NCBI GenBank assembly: GCA_964392615.1
Contig: CAYMRB010000177.1
Coordinates: forward strand, 1 to 18,460
Length of the DNA: 18,460 bases
Reading direction: 5' to 3'
Origin: CAYMRB01 sp964392615
GTDB taxonomy: Bacteria > Planctomycetota > UBA8108
Shown here: positions 1-7,454 of the stretch, piece after piece
How the letters are laid out: the number at the start of each line of letters is the position of its first letter
Numbering within the stretch: the first letter of the stretch is position 1
Notes under the pieces: generated by a model
The model's input: the letters and a program-made list of their open reading frames with translations, nothing else
Database searches by the model: none
Told to the model about the DNA's origin: nothing
Position numbers and translations under genes: made by a program

Positions 1-2759
1 GCATGAGAGGCGCCCGCGTCGACCTCGAGAAGAACGAGACCGCTCGGCGCGAAGCGCAGCTCGAACTCGCCGCGCGGCCCGGTGGTGGTCGCCGTGCCGA
101 CGGCCCGCGCACCGATCGTCTCGAACCCGAGGACGCGAACCGGCGCGCCGGCGACAGCCAGACCTCGATCGTCGACGACGAGGCCGATGATCGACGTATC
201 GGCGAGCGCGCCCTCGAGCCGTCCCTGCAGCCGGAATCCGACCGGCGACGCGTCGAGCGCGAACGCCTCGACGCGACTGCGGGAGTCGACGCCGTCCGGC
301 AGCAGCGCGCGAACGCGTGCGATGCCGTCCGCGTCGGTCGCGATCGTCACCTCGACGGATTCCTCGCCCGGGATGCCGAGCAGCGCGGCTCCGTCGGCGA
401 CGCGGAACTCCACGGGCACGTCCGCGATGCCGGCGCCGTGCTCATCCGTCACACGGACGCCGAGCGGCTCGCTCGCCGCGTCGCCCGCCGGGGCGGCGCG
501 ACTCCGCCCGCGAAGCGCGAGCAGCCGACGCGTCGGCGCAGCGCTGGTATCGAGAGCGAACACCGCGGGCGTCCACGCGCCGGTCGGTCCCGTCGCCTCG
601 ATCACCTGGCTCGCCGGCCCCACTTCGAGACCGGCGGCGACCGCGACGCGCACCTCGCCGACGGCGTCGGTCTCGAGGCGCACCGCTCGAGCCCCCGACG
701 CGACGAAGGTGCCCGAGCCCGCGACGAAGCGCAGGGTGACCTCGACGTCGACCTGCGCGCGTCCGGCTGCGTCCACGACCCGCGCGACGAGTGGTTGAGC
801 ATACGCGGAGCCGACGACCGTCGACTGCGCGTCGCCCGCGATCGCGCGCACGGCTGCGGTGCCTGCCAGGTGGCGGTTGACGACGAGATCGACATCCGTC
901 GCGTGACCGCGCGCGTCCTCGGCGCGCAACGTCAGCGTGTTCCGGCCCGGCGCAACGGGCACGTCGAGTATGAACACGCCGCGCGCGTCGACCGCCGCAC
1001 CGCCTGCGCGGACGTTGATTCGCTCCCCGAGACCGCGCGGCACATCGGGGTCGTAAACGCGCCCGACGACGCGAACCGCGGCGGCCGAGGTCGCGATGCC
1101 CTCCGCGCTCGTCAGGCGATCGGCGTCGGGCGCGAGAATCTCGACGCGCGGCGGCCGCACATCGACGAGCAGCGCGCGCGTCGTCGACACCGTCCTGTCG
1201 ACCGGGCCGGAGAGCCGCACCGCGACGACCAGATCGTGGAGGCCCGCAGCACGGGTCAACCGGGCGCGGAAGCCGTTGCCGTCGAGTGCCGCAACGACAC
1301 CGCAGACCGCGACCGCCGCGACAGGCGGGCCGTCGACGACTCCGACGACGTCGAACTCCGACCGATCGGCGACGAGCACACCTGCATCGTCAGCCGCCGC
1401 GGGAGGCTCGAGGATGCGGATTCGCGGACGCGCGTCATCGATCGTGACATCGACCTCGGCGCTCGCCGCATTGCCGACGGCATCCTCGGCGGTGGCGACG
1501 ATCGTCGCCGGGCCGCTCGGAAGGCGCAGACGATCGACGAAGAAGCTCCCGTCCTCGTCGACGCGCGCCACGACGCCCCCGCCCTCCGCGCTGCCGACCA
1601 CGACGCGCGCGGTCGGATCGTCGACGGTCCCCACGATCTCGACGAACGCGCTCGACAGCTGCGCGCCCGCGACGGGCTTCGCGATGCGAATGGACGGCGC
1701 GGTCGTGTCGGGAGGGTCGATGCGCGCGGGCGGCACGATCGGCATCGGCAGACCGTCGGGGCCGATCGCATCCGGCGAGCCTGCGACGACGCGCCGGACA
1801 CGCACCTCGACATGCGACGTGAGCTCCCCGCCGTCGTCCGTGGCAAGCGTCGCTTCGACGCGCAGCACGTTGTCGCCGGAGGCGAGCGCGACGCGCGTCG
1901 AGAACCGCCCCCCGGCATGCGTGATCGGGCGCGGATCCGCAGCCGTCGCGACGAGGCGCAGCGTCGCGTCCGCATCGGTCGCGACGCCCGCGACCTCGAT
2001 CTCATCGCTCGTGACGATCGCTCCGTCTCGCGGCGTCGTCAGCTTCACCATCGGCGCGCCGTCGGCGCCGGGCACGACGGTGATTCGCGCGGTACCGACG
2101 TTGCCGAGAAACTCGGCTCGCACGGTAGTCTCGCCGACACCGCGCGCGGTGACGACGCCGGCGGCATCGATCGTCGCGATGGCCTCATCGTCCGACGCGT
2201 ATCGCGTGAGCTCCGCAGTGCGCAAATCGATGAGCGGCTCACCGGTGCGATCCTCGACGCCCGTGACGCTCAACGCCTCGGATTGGCCGATGCGGTGAAA
2301 CAGGAGCGTCGCCGGCGTCACGCGCAGCTCGCGAAGAAGCAGTCGGCCGTTGAGGCAGCTCAAGCCGTCGGCGTCGCGATCCGGATCGATCCCCTCGGCC
2401 GGAAAGGGCGGCGGTGGCGGCTCACCGCCGACGAAGAGGTACGTCAGGGCGGCGATCGCGTCGGTGATGTCGAGTTCGCCGGAGTCGTTCGTATCGCACG
2501 CGTCCAGGCAGCTCGGCTCGTCGGCCCCCACGAACAGGAACGACAGGAGCGCGATCGGATCGCTGATATCGACCGACAGGTTCTGATCGCAATCGCCGCG
2601 GATGAAGAGCCCCTGCCCCCGCAGCGGGCGCTCGGCCGCAACGGCGACGACCAGCGCCAGGAGCGCTGTCAGAACAAGCCCGCCCGCACGATCCGCGAGA
2701 GGAGCAGAGCACCCCCGGCGGATGGACGGCGTCCATCTCCTCGGCAACGACGACAGCAT
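1..2759 (-). CDS. Very large exported Ig-like repeat protein with N-terminal dockerin-like repeats (C-terminus off window)
   Basis: This minus-strand frame is open from ATG 2759 to the left edge (about 919 codons, no stop). An in-frame stop lies just upstream near 2788. Residues about 24-42 form a hydrophobic segment (LVLTALLALVVAVAA) read as a signal peptide. Residues 54-112 hold two EF-hand-like Ca-binding repeats ending in FLFVGG-type motifs (RGDCDQNLSVDISD, then CDTNDSGELDITD), followed by a proline run, a pattern typical of Planctomycetota. Residues about 145-225 resemble a BIG2 Ig-like domain (EAIATIDAAGVVTARGVGETTV). Further Ig/adhesin-like units follow, then a Big_1/invasin-like stretch (VPVEFRVADGAALL) and a carboxypeptidase-regulatory-like unit (VVDDRGLAVAGAPVRVLGFE) at the edge. 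No catalytic domain is visible. A surface or matrix role is inferred. No strong SD precedes the start. The long plus-strand ORF in the same codon register is its antisense shadow. Confidence 0.85.
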   Translation of the reverse strand, partial: MLSSLPRRWTPSIRRGCSAPLADRAGGLVLTALLALVVAVAAERPLRGQGLFIRGDCDQNLSVDISDPIALLSFLFVGADEPSCLDACDTNDSGELDITDAIAALTYLFVGGEPPPPPFPAEGIDPDRDADGLSCLNGRLLLRELRVTPATLLFHRIGQSEALSVTGVEDRTGEPLIDLRTAELTRYASDDEAIATIDAAGVVTARGVGETTVRAEFLGNVGTARITVVPGADGAPMVKLTTPRDGAIVTSDEIEVAGVATDADATLRLVATAADPRPITHAGGRFSTRVALASGDNVLRVEATLATDDGGELTSHVEVRVRRVVAGSPDAIGPDGLPMPIVPPARIDPPDTTAPSIRIAKPVAGAQLSSAFVEIVGTVDDPTARVVVGSAEGGGVVARVDEDGSFFVDRLRLPSGPATIVATAEDAVGNAASAEVDVTIDDARPRIRILEPPAAADDAGVLVADRSEFDVVGVVDGPPVAAVAVCGVVAALDGNGFRARLTRAAGLHDLVVAVRLSGPVDRTVSTTRALLVDVRPPRVEILAPDADRLTSAEGIATSAAAVRVVGRVYDPDVPRGLGERINVRAGGAAVDARGVFILDVPVAPGRNTLTLRAEDARGHATDVDLVVNRHLAGTAAVRAIAGDAQSTVVGSAYAQPLVARVVDAAGRAQVDVEVTLRFVAGSGTFVASGARAVRLETDAVGEVRVAVAAGLEVGPASQVIEATGPTGAWTPAVFALDTSAAPTRRLLALRGRSRAAPAGDAASEPLGVRVTDEHGAGIADVPVEFRVADGAALLGIPGEESVEVTIATDADGIARVRALLPDGVDSRSRVEAFALDASPVGFRLQGRLEGALADTSIIGLVVDDRGLAVAGAPVRVLGFETIGARAVGTATTTGPRGEFELRFAPSGLVLLEVDAGASH

Positions 2760-2846
2760 GCGCGGTGTAAGGCGGGTTCTAGCGAGATTTCAGACTGATG
2801 TCCGGGCCGGAGGGGCGAGACCGTTCCCCGGGCCCGGGGTCGTTCG

Positions 2847-2855
2847 ATTGTAGCA
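2847..2855 (-). promoter_or_regulatory. Extended -10 promoter for the Ig-repeat protein gene
   Basis: On the minus strand this reads TGCTACAAT, an extended -10 (TGn + TACAAT, five of six to consensus). Transcription would start near 2840, leaving a leader of about 80 nt before ATG 2759. No good -35 hexamer is seen at 16-18 bp, as extended -10 promoters allow. Sequence match only. Confidence 0.45.
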
Positions 2856-2884
2856 CGTACCCGCATCGGACAGGTGCACTCGCG

Positions 2885-2898
2885 GGCGCGAAAGCGCC
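2885..2898. other. Short hairpin with GAAA tetraloop
   Basis: GGCGC-GAAA-GCGCC forms a perfect 5-bp stem with a GNRA loop, followed by TTTC. It lies between divergent genes, so it terminates neither. It may be a structural element in a transcript or chance in GC-rich DNA. Confidence 0.3.
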
Positions 2899-3012
2899 TT
2901 TCGGGGCCGCGTGTTCAGGAGTTGCTAGCCCCGGTACTCCCCCGACACGCGACGGTCCTCGATGGCGAGGTACCCGCTCGACCTCCTGCTCGATGAACTG
3001 GGCCTGCAAGCT

Positions 3013-3057
3013 ACGGACCGCAGGAACGCGGGTGCACCCCGATGTCCTGCGGTCCGT
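3013..3057. repeat. Perfect 13-bp inverted repeat, candidate operator or hairpin
   Basis: The arm ACGGACCGCAGGA (3013-3025) and its exact reverse complement TCCTGCGGTCCGT (3045-3057) flank a 19-nt centre. That centre contains the 10-bp palindrome GGGTGCACCC (3030-3039). The right arm ends on the first base of the proposed -35 hexamer of the sulfatase promoter. It could be a regulator-binding site, a strong cruciform/hairpin, or the footprint of a small mobile element. Confidence 0.6.
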
Positions 3058-3085
3058 TAAAAGCGCCACCCGGATCCTGTACGAT
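3057..3085 (+). promoter_or_regulatory. Putative sigma-70-like promoter for sulfatase-LRR operon
   Basis: TTAAAA (3057-3062) and TACGAT (3080-3085) are separated by 17 bp. A TG immediately before the -10 resembles an extended -10. Transcription would start near 3092, giving a leader of about 55 nt. The overlap with the inverted repeat suggests regulation, which is inference. Confidence 0.4.
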
Positions 3086-3137
3086 GGCGGATTCTCGGCC
3101 CTACGCATGCAGTCGGTACCTGATACCACCGGACAGC

Positions 3138-3143
3138 AGGAGG
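3138..3143 (+). promoter_or_regulatory. Shine-Dalgarno site deciding the sulfatase start
   Basis: A perfect AGGAGG lies four bases before ATG 3148. The next in-frame ATG (3163) would be 19 bases away, so 3148 is chosen. Confidence 0.75.
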
Positions 3144-3147
3144 AAGG

Positions 3148-4590
3148 ATGCTCACCACGCTCATGCAGCGCTCGTACCGAGGAGCCGCGCTCGCGATCGC
3201 GGTGTCGTGCGCCCTGTCGACTGCGGTTCGCGCTGCGCCGCGCGCGCCCGACGTGCTCCTGATCATCGCGGACGATCAGACCTGGCACGATGTCGGCTGC
3301 TACGGCAACCGCGACGTCCGCACCCCGAACATCGACCGCCTCGCGACCGAGGGCATGCGCTTCACCCACGCGTTCACGGCGACCGCCATGTGCGCGCCGA
3401 CGCGTCAGCAGCTCTACACGGGCATCTTCCCGGTGCGCAACGGCGCGTACCCGAATCACAGTCGCGTCAAGTCGGGGACGAAGAGCGTCGTCCACCACCT
3501 GCGCGCTCTCGGCTATCGCGTCGGGCTCAGCGGCAAGAAGCACTTCGGGCCACACGACTCCTTTCCCTTCGAGACCGTCCCGAAGGGCAAGATCGTCGAG
3601 TTCGTGACGCGCGACGCGGAGCAGCCGTACTGCCTCATCGTCGCCTCGAACAGCCCGCATCTGCCGTGGAACGCCGGCGACGCGAGCGCGTATGACGCGT
3701 CGAAGCTCACGCTGCCGCCGTGGGTCGTCGACACGCCCGAGACGCGTGTCGCGTTCACGAAGTACTACGCCGAGATCACCGACTTCGACCGCGAGGTCGG
3801 CGAGTGCATGCGCGTCGTCGAGATGGCGGGGCGCGCGGACGACACGATCTTCATCTACACGAGCGAGCAAGGCGGCAATTTTCCGCGGGGCAAGTGGACG
3901 TGCTACGACACCGGCCTGCGGACCTCGCTCGTCATGCGCTGGCCGCGGCGCGTGCGCGCCGGCGCGGTGAGCTCGGCGATGGTGCAGTACGTCGACGTCG
4001 TCCCGACGCTCATCGAGGCCGCCGGTGGCGAGGCGATCGATGGCCTCGACGGGCGCAGCTTCCTCGCCGTGCTCGAGGGCAAGGCGGCCGAGCACAACGA
4101 CGTCGTGTTCGGCGTCCACACGACGCGCGGGATCATCAACGGCTCGCCGTGCTACCCCGTGCGCTCGATCCGCACGCGCACGCACAAGCTCATCCTCAAC
4201 CTGCAGTCCGACGAGCCGTTCCGGAACATCACGACGACGAACGCCGACAAGGGCGGATACTGGGGCTCGTGGGTCGAGAAGGCGAAGACCGACGCGACGG
4301 CGAAGCGCTTCGTCGACGGCTATCAGCACCGACCGCCCGTCGAGCTGTACGACGTCGTGAACGATCCGTTCGAGCTGCGCAACCTCGTCGACGACCCCGC
4401 GAACAAGGATCTCGTCGCCGCGCTACGCAAGCGCCTCGAGGGGTGGATGCAGCAGCAGGGCGACCGCGGCGTCGAGACCGAGTTGGCGGCCAAGTCGCGC
4501 CAGGGCAGAGCCGACAGGGGCAAGAAGAAGAAGAACGCCAAGAAGAAGAACTCGAAACGCAGCGCATCGAGAGACACGACGAATCCATGA
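3148..4590 (+). CDS. Exported type I sulfatase (formylglycine-dependent)
   Basis: This 480-residue arylsulfatase-superfamily enzyme hydrolyses a sulfate ester or sulfamate. Residues 1-30 form a signal peptide ending AVRAA, so it acts outside the cytoplasm. The metal-binding DD (42-43) follows LLIIA. The activation motif CAPTR (82-86), followed by QQLYTG, contains the Cys that becomes formylglycine. KKHFGP (130-135) carries the catalytic-type Lys and His. The usual 'SDHG' metal/catalytic segment reads SEQGG (239-243), before NFPRGKWTCYD. Overall the sequence looks like planctomycete sulfatases annotated as heparan N-sulfatase-like, but substrate cannot be read from sequence. The C-terminus (about 450-475) is a lysine-rich tail. 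Its TGA overlaps the ATG of the LRR gene (ATGA), implying translational coupling. Confidence 0.93.
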   Translation: MLTTLMQRSYRGAALAIAVSCALSTAVRAAPRAPDVLLIIADDQTWHDVGCYGNRDVRTPNIDRLATEGMRFTHAFTATAMCAPTRQQLYTGIFPVRNGAYPNHSRVKSGTKSVVHHLRALGYRVGLSGKKHFGPHDSFPFETVPKGKIVEFVTRDAEQPYCLIVASNSPHLPWNAGDASAYDASKLTLPPWVVDTPETRVAFTKYYAEITDFDREVGECMRVVEMAGRADDTIFIYTSEQGGNFPRGKWTCYDTGLRTSLVMRWPRRVRAGAVSSAMVQYVDVVPTLIEAAGGEAIDGLDGRSFLAVLEGKAAEHNDVVFGVHTTRGIINGSPCYPVRSIRTRTHKLILNLQSDEPFRNITTTNADKGGYWGSWVEKAKTDATAKRFVDGYQHRPPVELYDVVNDPFELRNLVDDPANKDLVAALRKRLEGWMQQQGDRGVETELAAKSRQGRADRGKKKKNAKKKNSKRSASRDTTNP

Positions 4591-5585
4591 GCATCGCAAC
4601 GACTGCCCGTTCCGTAGCGGTCGCCGCCCTGTTGGGCATCGCCTGCATCGGATGTAGCGACGACGACAAGTCCCCCACGGAGACGGACGCGTCGACGAAG
4701 GCGCCGGAATCGACCCCGGACGCCGCACCCTCCGCTCCCGCCGCTCCAAAGCGCCCGGCCGACAAGCCGTGGACGGCAGAGGAGCTCCACGAGGTCCTCG
4801 GGGCGGCAAACCGCCAGTACAACGATCTGGCGCAGTTCGACATCCAGGAAGGCAAGTTGGTCAGAGCCTCGCTGGTGAACAGCGGCGCGCGAGATCTGTC
4901 ACCGCTCGCCGGCATGCCGCTCATCGCGCTCGAGCTCCGGGACCTGAAGATCGAGAACCTCGGACCGCTGAAGGGCATGCCGCTTCAGCAGCTCGACCTC
5001 AGCGGTACGCGCGTCGCGGACCTGAGCCCGCTGCAAGGCATGCCGCTGCGCGAGCTCTACCTTGAGAAGACGTCAGCCGTGGATCTGAGTCCGCTTCAAG
5101 GCATGCCACTCGCGAAGCTCTATCTGAGCCACACGAAGGTCGCTGACATCGGACCGCTGAAGGGTGCGCCGATCGTCGAGCTCAATCTGTGGGACACGCG
5201 CGTGTCCGACCTCGAGCCGCTGCGCGGGATGCCGCTCTCGATGCTCTGGCTGAACGAGACCCCCGTCGCGAGTATCGAACCGCTCAAGGAGTGCCCGCTG
5301 GTCAGCCTGACGCTGCACCTCACGAAGGTGATCGATTTGACGCCGCTCGCTAACACCGGGCTGGCGCGCCTCCACATCGGCGAGACGCCGGTGACGGACC
5401 TGACGCCGATCTCGACGCTCAATCTGACGCGGTTGATCTTCACCCCCGATCGGATCGAGAAGGGCATCGAGCACGCGCAGACGATGCCGTCGCTGCAGGA
5501 GATCGGCCCGTCGCTCGACAGCCGCATGCGGCCCGCCCAATTCTGGGAGGCGTACGAGAGCGGCGTGTTCAAGGCCCAGGAATAG
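4587..5585 (+). CDS. Leucine-rich-repeat lipoprotein
   Basis: The protein has 332 residues. The N-terminus has a hydrophobic stretch ending in ACIGC-SDDD, a reasonable lipobox with Cys23 as lipidation site. An Ala/Pro/Glu-rich linker (about 30-60) follows. Nine near-exact 21-residue leucine-rich repeats span about 101-290, of the form DLSPLxGMPLxxLxLxxTxVx. These LRRs usually form a curved protein-binding or structural surface. The last 42 residues are non-repetitive. No catalytic motif is seen. ATG 4587 overlaps the sulfatase stop, so the two are probably co-translated. The LRR protein may tether or guide the sulfatase at the cell surface, which is inference. It ends 61 bp from the convergent HEAT gene. 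Confidence 0.88.
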   Translation: MSIATTARSVAVAALLGIACIGCSDDDKSPTETDASTKAPESTPDAAPSAPAAPKRPADKPWTAEELHEVLGAANRQYNDLAQFDIQEGKLVRASLVNSGARDLSPLAGMPLIALELRDLKIENLGPLKGMPLQQLDLSGTRVADLSPLQGMPLRELYLEKTSAVDLSPLQGMPLAKLYLSHTKVADIGPLKGAPIVELNLWDTRVSDLEPLRGMPLSMLWLNETPVASIEPLKECPLVSLTLHLTKVIDLTPLANTGLARLHIGETPVTDLTPISTLNLTRLIFTPDRIEKGIEHAQTMPSLQEIGPSLDSRMRPAQFWEAYESGVFKAQE

Positions 5586-5646
5586 CAGCCCCCGGACGCG
5601 ACGCGCCTGGCACGGCCTTCGTGAGATCCACAACCCGCGCGTGGCG

Positions 5647-6792
5647 TCAGCGGCGACCGCGCTCGCCGCGGTCTCCGCGCAGCACGCGCTCGGCCTCTCG
5701 TCGCACGCGTGGATCCGGATCCTCCAGCGCCTTCTGGAGGGTCGGCTTCGCATCTCCCCGGGCGAACCACGCGAGATACCGAATCGATCGGCGCCGCTTC
5801 TCCGCGTCAGCGTTCGTCAGAACCTCCTGACTGACGCGCTGGACCTCGGACTGGTACGGCGCCGGGTCGCCGAGGTTCTTCATCGTGTAGAGGAGGCGCT
5901 GTCGATGCTGGCCCGGGTTCGTGTTCCACATCTCGCGCAACGCGGGCAGTGCAGCGGCCTCGCCGACCTCGCCCAACGATGCGATGGCCTCGCCGCGCAC
6001 GGCCTCGCTCGAATCGTTCAACGCCTCCAGTAGCGCCGAGCCCGCCTCCTTGAACTTGAACCGACCGAGCGTGTCGGCGGCCGCCTCGCGCACCTTCGCG
6101 TCGCCGTCGCCCAACATACCTGCGACCTCAGCGCCGTAGTCTTTCCCGCCGAGTCGCGACAGGTTGACGATCGCCTCACGTCGCACCGTCGCCGATTCAT
6201 CGTCCAATAGCGACGCGATGAGCGGCATGGACTCCCGATCGCCGATATCGCCGAGCGTATCGAGCGCCGCACGCCGCACGCCGACGTCGACATCGCCGAG
6301 CATGTCGCGAATCGCCGCGCGCGCCTGCGGGTCGCTGTTGGCGATGCGCTCGAGCGCGTAGAGCCCCTGGACCCGCAGCTGGGCGTTCTCCGATGTCAGA
6401 TACATGTAGCCGCGCTGGATCGGGTCCTCCTCCAATCCACGCAGGCGAGTCTCGAGATCGTCGAGCCGCGCGATGAGCGTGCCGGCGTCGTCGCCCGTCG
6501 CCGTGTCGGCTGCCCCATCGCCGTCGTCCGATTCCGTCTCGTCGTTCGGAGCCGCTGCTCGAGCGTTGTCCGGCGACGACAGCTCGTCGGCGATCGAGGC
6601 TGGCCCCGGCGCGAGGCGCGCTCGGGCGAGCTCGGCGACGAGCTCGTCGAGGCGATCGAGTCGCGAGTCGATGCCCGCCAGGGCGAGTTCGGTCGTGGGT
6701 GAGGGACCGGAGTCCCTGGAGAGCAGAATGGCGACAGCCGTCACGAAGACGACCGCGGCCCCGGTGGCGATGATAGCGGCTGCGCGTGACAT
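5647..6792 (-). CDS. Membrane-anchored HEAT-repeat protein
   Basis: The protein has 381 residues. One hydrophobic segment (about 5-25, IIATGAAVVFVTAVAILL) is a signal anchor. Residues about 40-60 and 105-120 are charged heptad-like stretches (DSRLDRLDELVAELARARL; ARLDDLETRLRGLEE), probably short coiled coils, separated by an acidic low-complexity linker. From about 130 to the end run repeated helical hairpins of HEAT / PBS-lyase type (VRREAIVNLSRLG; VREAAADTLGRF; VRGEAIASLGEVG). These are generic protein-interaction scaffolds and the partner is unknown. There is no SD before ATG 6792. It lies 78 bp downstream of the ABM-fold gene on the same strand and may be its operon partner. Confidence 0.88.
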   Translation of the reverse strand: MSRAAAIIATGAAVVFVTAVAILLSRDSGPSPTTELALAGIDSRLDRLDELVAELARARLAPGPASIADELSSPDNARAAAPNDETESDDGDGAADTATGDDAGTLIARLDDLETRLRGLEEDPIQRGYMYLTSENAQLRVQGLYALERIANSDPQARAAIRDMLGDVDVGVRRAALDTLGDIGDRESMPLIASLLDDESATVRREAIVNLSRLGGKDYGAEVAGMLGDGDAKVREAAADTLGRFKFKEAGSALLEALNDSSEAVRGEAIASLGEVGEAAALPALREMWNTNPGQHRQRLLYTMKNLGDPAPYQSEVQRVSQEVLTNADAEKRRRSIRYLAWFARGDAKPTLQKALEDPDPRVRREAERVLRGDRGERGRR

Positions 6793-6799
6793 GCTGTCG

Positions 6800-6827
6800 A
6801 TCGTAGCCGATAGCCGACGGAGCGCAA
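6800..6827 (-). promoter_or_regulatory. Possible promoter giving a leaderless HEAT-protein transcript
   Basis: On the minus strand TTGCGC (6827-6822), 16 bp, then TACGAT (6805-6800). Transcription would start at about 6793, one base before ATG 6792. The absence of an SD fits a leaderless message, but the -35 is weak. Confidence 0.25.
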
Positions 6828-6870
6828 CGAAGCCAGCGGGTTCCGGCGCGCGACGCGCTCGCCGGTCATT

Positions 6871-7173
6871 TCACGAGTCCGACGCTGGGAACAGCATCTC
6901 GTACTTGTCGGCGCTGCGCGGCTCCGCCATCCACGGCGCGACGGCGTCGCGCCACTCGAGGTAGTGGGCCGTCTCCTTGTGCGCCGCGGCGGCTTCCGGC
7001 GTCTCGTAGGCCTCGTAGAGCAGGAACTTCGTCGGATCATCCGGCCGCTGACTGACGTCGAAACGCAGATTGCCGGGCTCGCGAATCGACGCGAGGTGGT
7101 TGCGCTTCGTCGCCGCGATGAAGTCGTCGACGTGCTCCGACTTCACGCTGACGTGAACACATGCGAGAACCAT
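6871..7173 (-). CDS. LsrG-like antibiotic-biosynthesis-monooxygenase (ABM) fold protein
   Basis: The protein has 100 residues, the normal size for single-domain ABM/dimeric ferredoxin-like proteins. The segment around 24-47 (KRNHLASIREPGNLRFDVSQ), then FLLYEAYETPEAAAAHKETAHY, closely parallels E. coli LsrG (NHLGSVQEEGNLRFDVLQ, YEAYKDEDAVAFHKTTPHY). LsrG processes phospho-AI-2, but the same pattern occurs in many quinol monooxygenase or small-molecule isomerase-like proteins, and no lsr genes are nearby. A specific reaction is therefore not assigned. ATG 7173 is chosen because AAGGAGGA sits 4 bases upstream (7178-7185). The frame is open further upstream, but that stretch shows no family similarity. 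Cytoplasmic, no signal peptide. Confidence 0.85.
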   Translation of the reverse strand: MVLACVHVSVKSEHVDDFIAATKRNHLASIREPGNLRFDVSQRPDDPTKFLLYEAYETPEAAAAHKETAHYLEWRDAVAPWMAEPRSADKYEMLFPASDS

Positions 7174-7208
7174 GCTGTCCTCCTTCGGTTCGCTGTGGGA
7201 GAGCGCCC

Positions 7209-7237
7209 ATGCTACCGACAGCAAGGTCGGACGACAA
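7209..7237 (-). promoter_or_regulatory. Putative promoter for the ABM-fold gene
   Basis: On the minus strand TTGTCG (7237-7232), 17 bp, then TAGCAT (7214-7209). Both hexamers match sigma-70 consensus at four of six positions. Transcription near 7202 leaves a 29-nt leader containing the SD. Confidence 0.35.
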
Positions 7238-7358
7238 CGAGGCTGGCAGTCCCGTCGAGAACGGAACCCGAACGCCGTCTGCGCGCACGCACTCGCTTCA
7301 TGTGTCGACAAACTCGCCGCGATGCCGGCGCTCTCGCGCCCCGATTCACCCTCTGAGT

Positions 7359-7374
7359 GTGTGAAGAATCACAC
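7359..7374. promoter_or_regulatory. Operator-like palindrome upstream of the symporter gene
   Basis: GTGTGA-AGAA-TCACAC is a perfect 6-bp inverted repeat with a 4-bp spacer, centred about 31 bp before the transcription start expected from the adjacent -10. It resembles a CRP-type TGTGA/TCACA half-site pair, but that has a 6-bp spacer, so the regulator class is open. Confidence 0.45.
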
Positions 7375-7384
7375 TTCGATCCGC

Positions 7385-7390
7385 TACAAT
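7385..7390 (+). promoter_or_regulatory. -10 element of the symporter operon
   Basis: TACAAT matches the -10 consensus at five of six positions. No good -35 exists (TGAAGA at 7362-7367). It overlaps the upstream ATG 7389, so that ATG could not be translated from this promoter. This favours the GTG start at 7455. Confidence 0.45.
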
Positions 7391-7454
7391 GTTCCGCCCC
7401 GGCGCGAGCGTAGCAGGCCGGATCCATCCCCTCGTCAAGCAAGGTCCGAGAACA

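Larger units (their letters stand above)
2760..3147. other. 388-bp divergent intergenic region
   Basis: This gap separates the minus-strand Ig-repeat gene from the plus-strand sulfatase gene. It holds an extended -10 facing left (2847-2855), a small hairpin with a GAAA tetraloop (GGCGC/GCGCC, 2885-2898), a perfect 13-bp inverted repeat (3013-3057), a promoter facing right (3057-3085) and the sulfatase SD (3138-3143). I see no RNA gene and no convincing ORF. Confidence 0.6.

Noticed and set aside
3..2798. 931-codon plus-strand ORF
   Set aside because: It is the complement of the Ig-repeat protein in the same codon register. Its translation is Arg/Asp/Ala-rich with no family similarity, while the minus frame has a signal peptide, EF-hand-like repeats and Ig domains.
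2885..2898. GAAA-tetraloop hairpin as a terminator
   Set aside because: Neither neighbouring gene ends here (they are divergent) and the T-run is only three bases.
2920..3012. Minus-strand stretch reading QFIEQEVER then, after a one-base shift, YLAIEDRRVSGEYRG and stop; looks vaguely like a broken gene end, perhaps a transposase fragment
   Set aside because: Too short, needs a frameshift, and no clear family match can be argued. Not reported as a pseudogene.
2779..4329. 516-codon minus-strand ORF opposite the sulfatase
   Set aside because: Antisense shadow in high-GC sequence. The plus strand carries a complete sulfatase with signal peptide, CAPTR motif and SD.
6871..7173. Calling the ABM-fold gene lsrG and proposing AI-2 processing
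   Set aside because: Similarity is clear but the fold family is broad and no lsrB/lsrK/lsrF-like genes are in the window, so no gene symbol was given.
7389..7454. N-terminal extension of the symporter from ATG 7389
   Set aside because: The ATG lies inside the -10 TACAAT, the added residues are not family-like, and TM1 begins right after GTG 7455.
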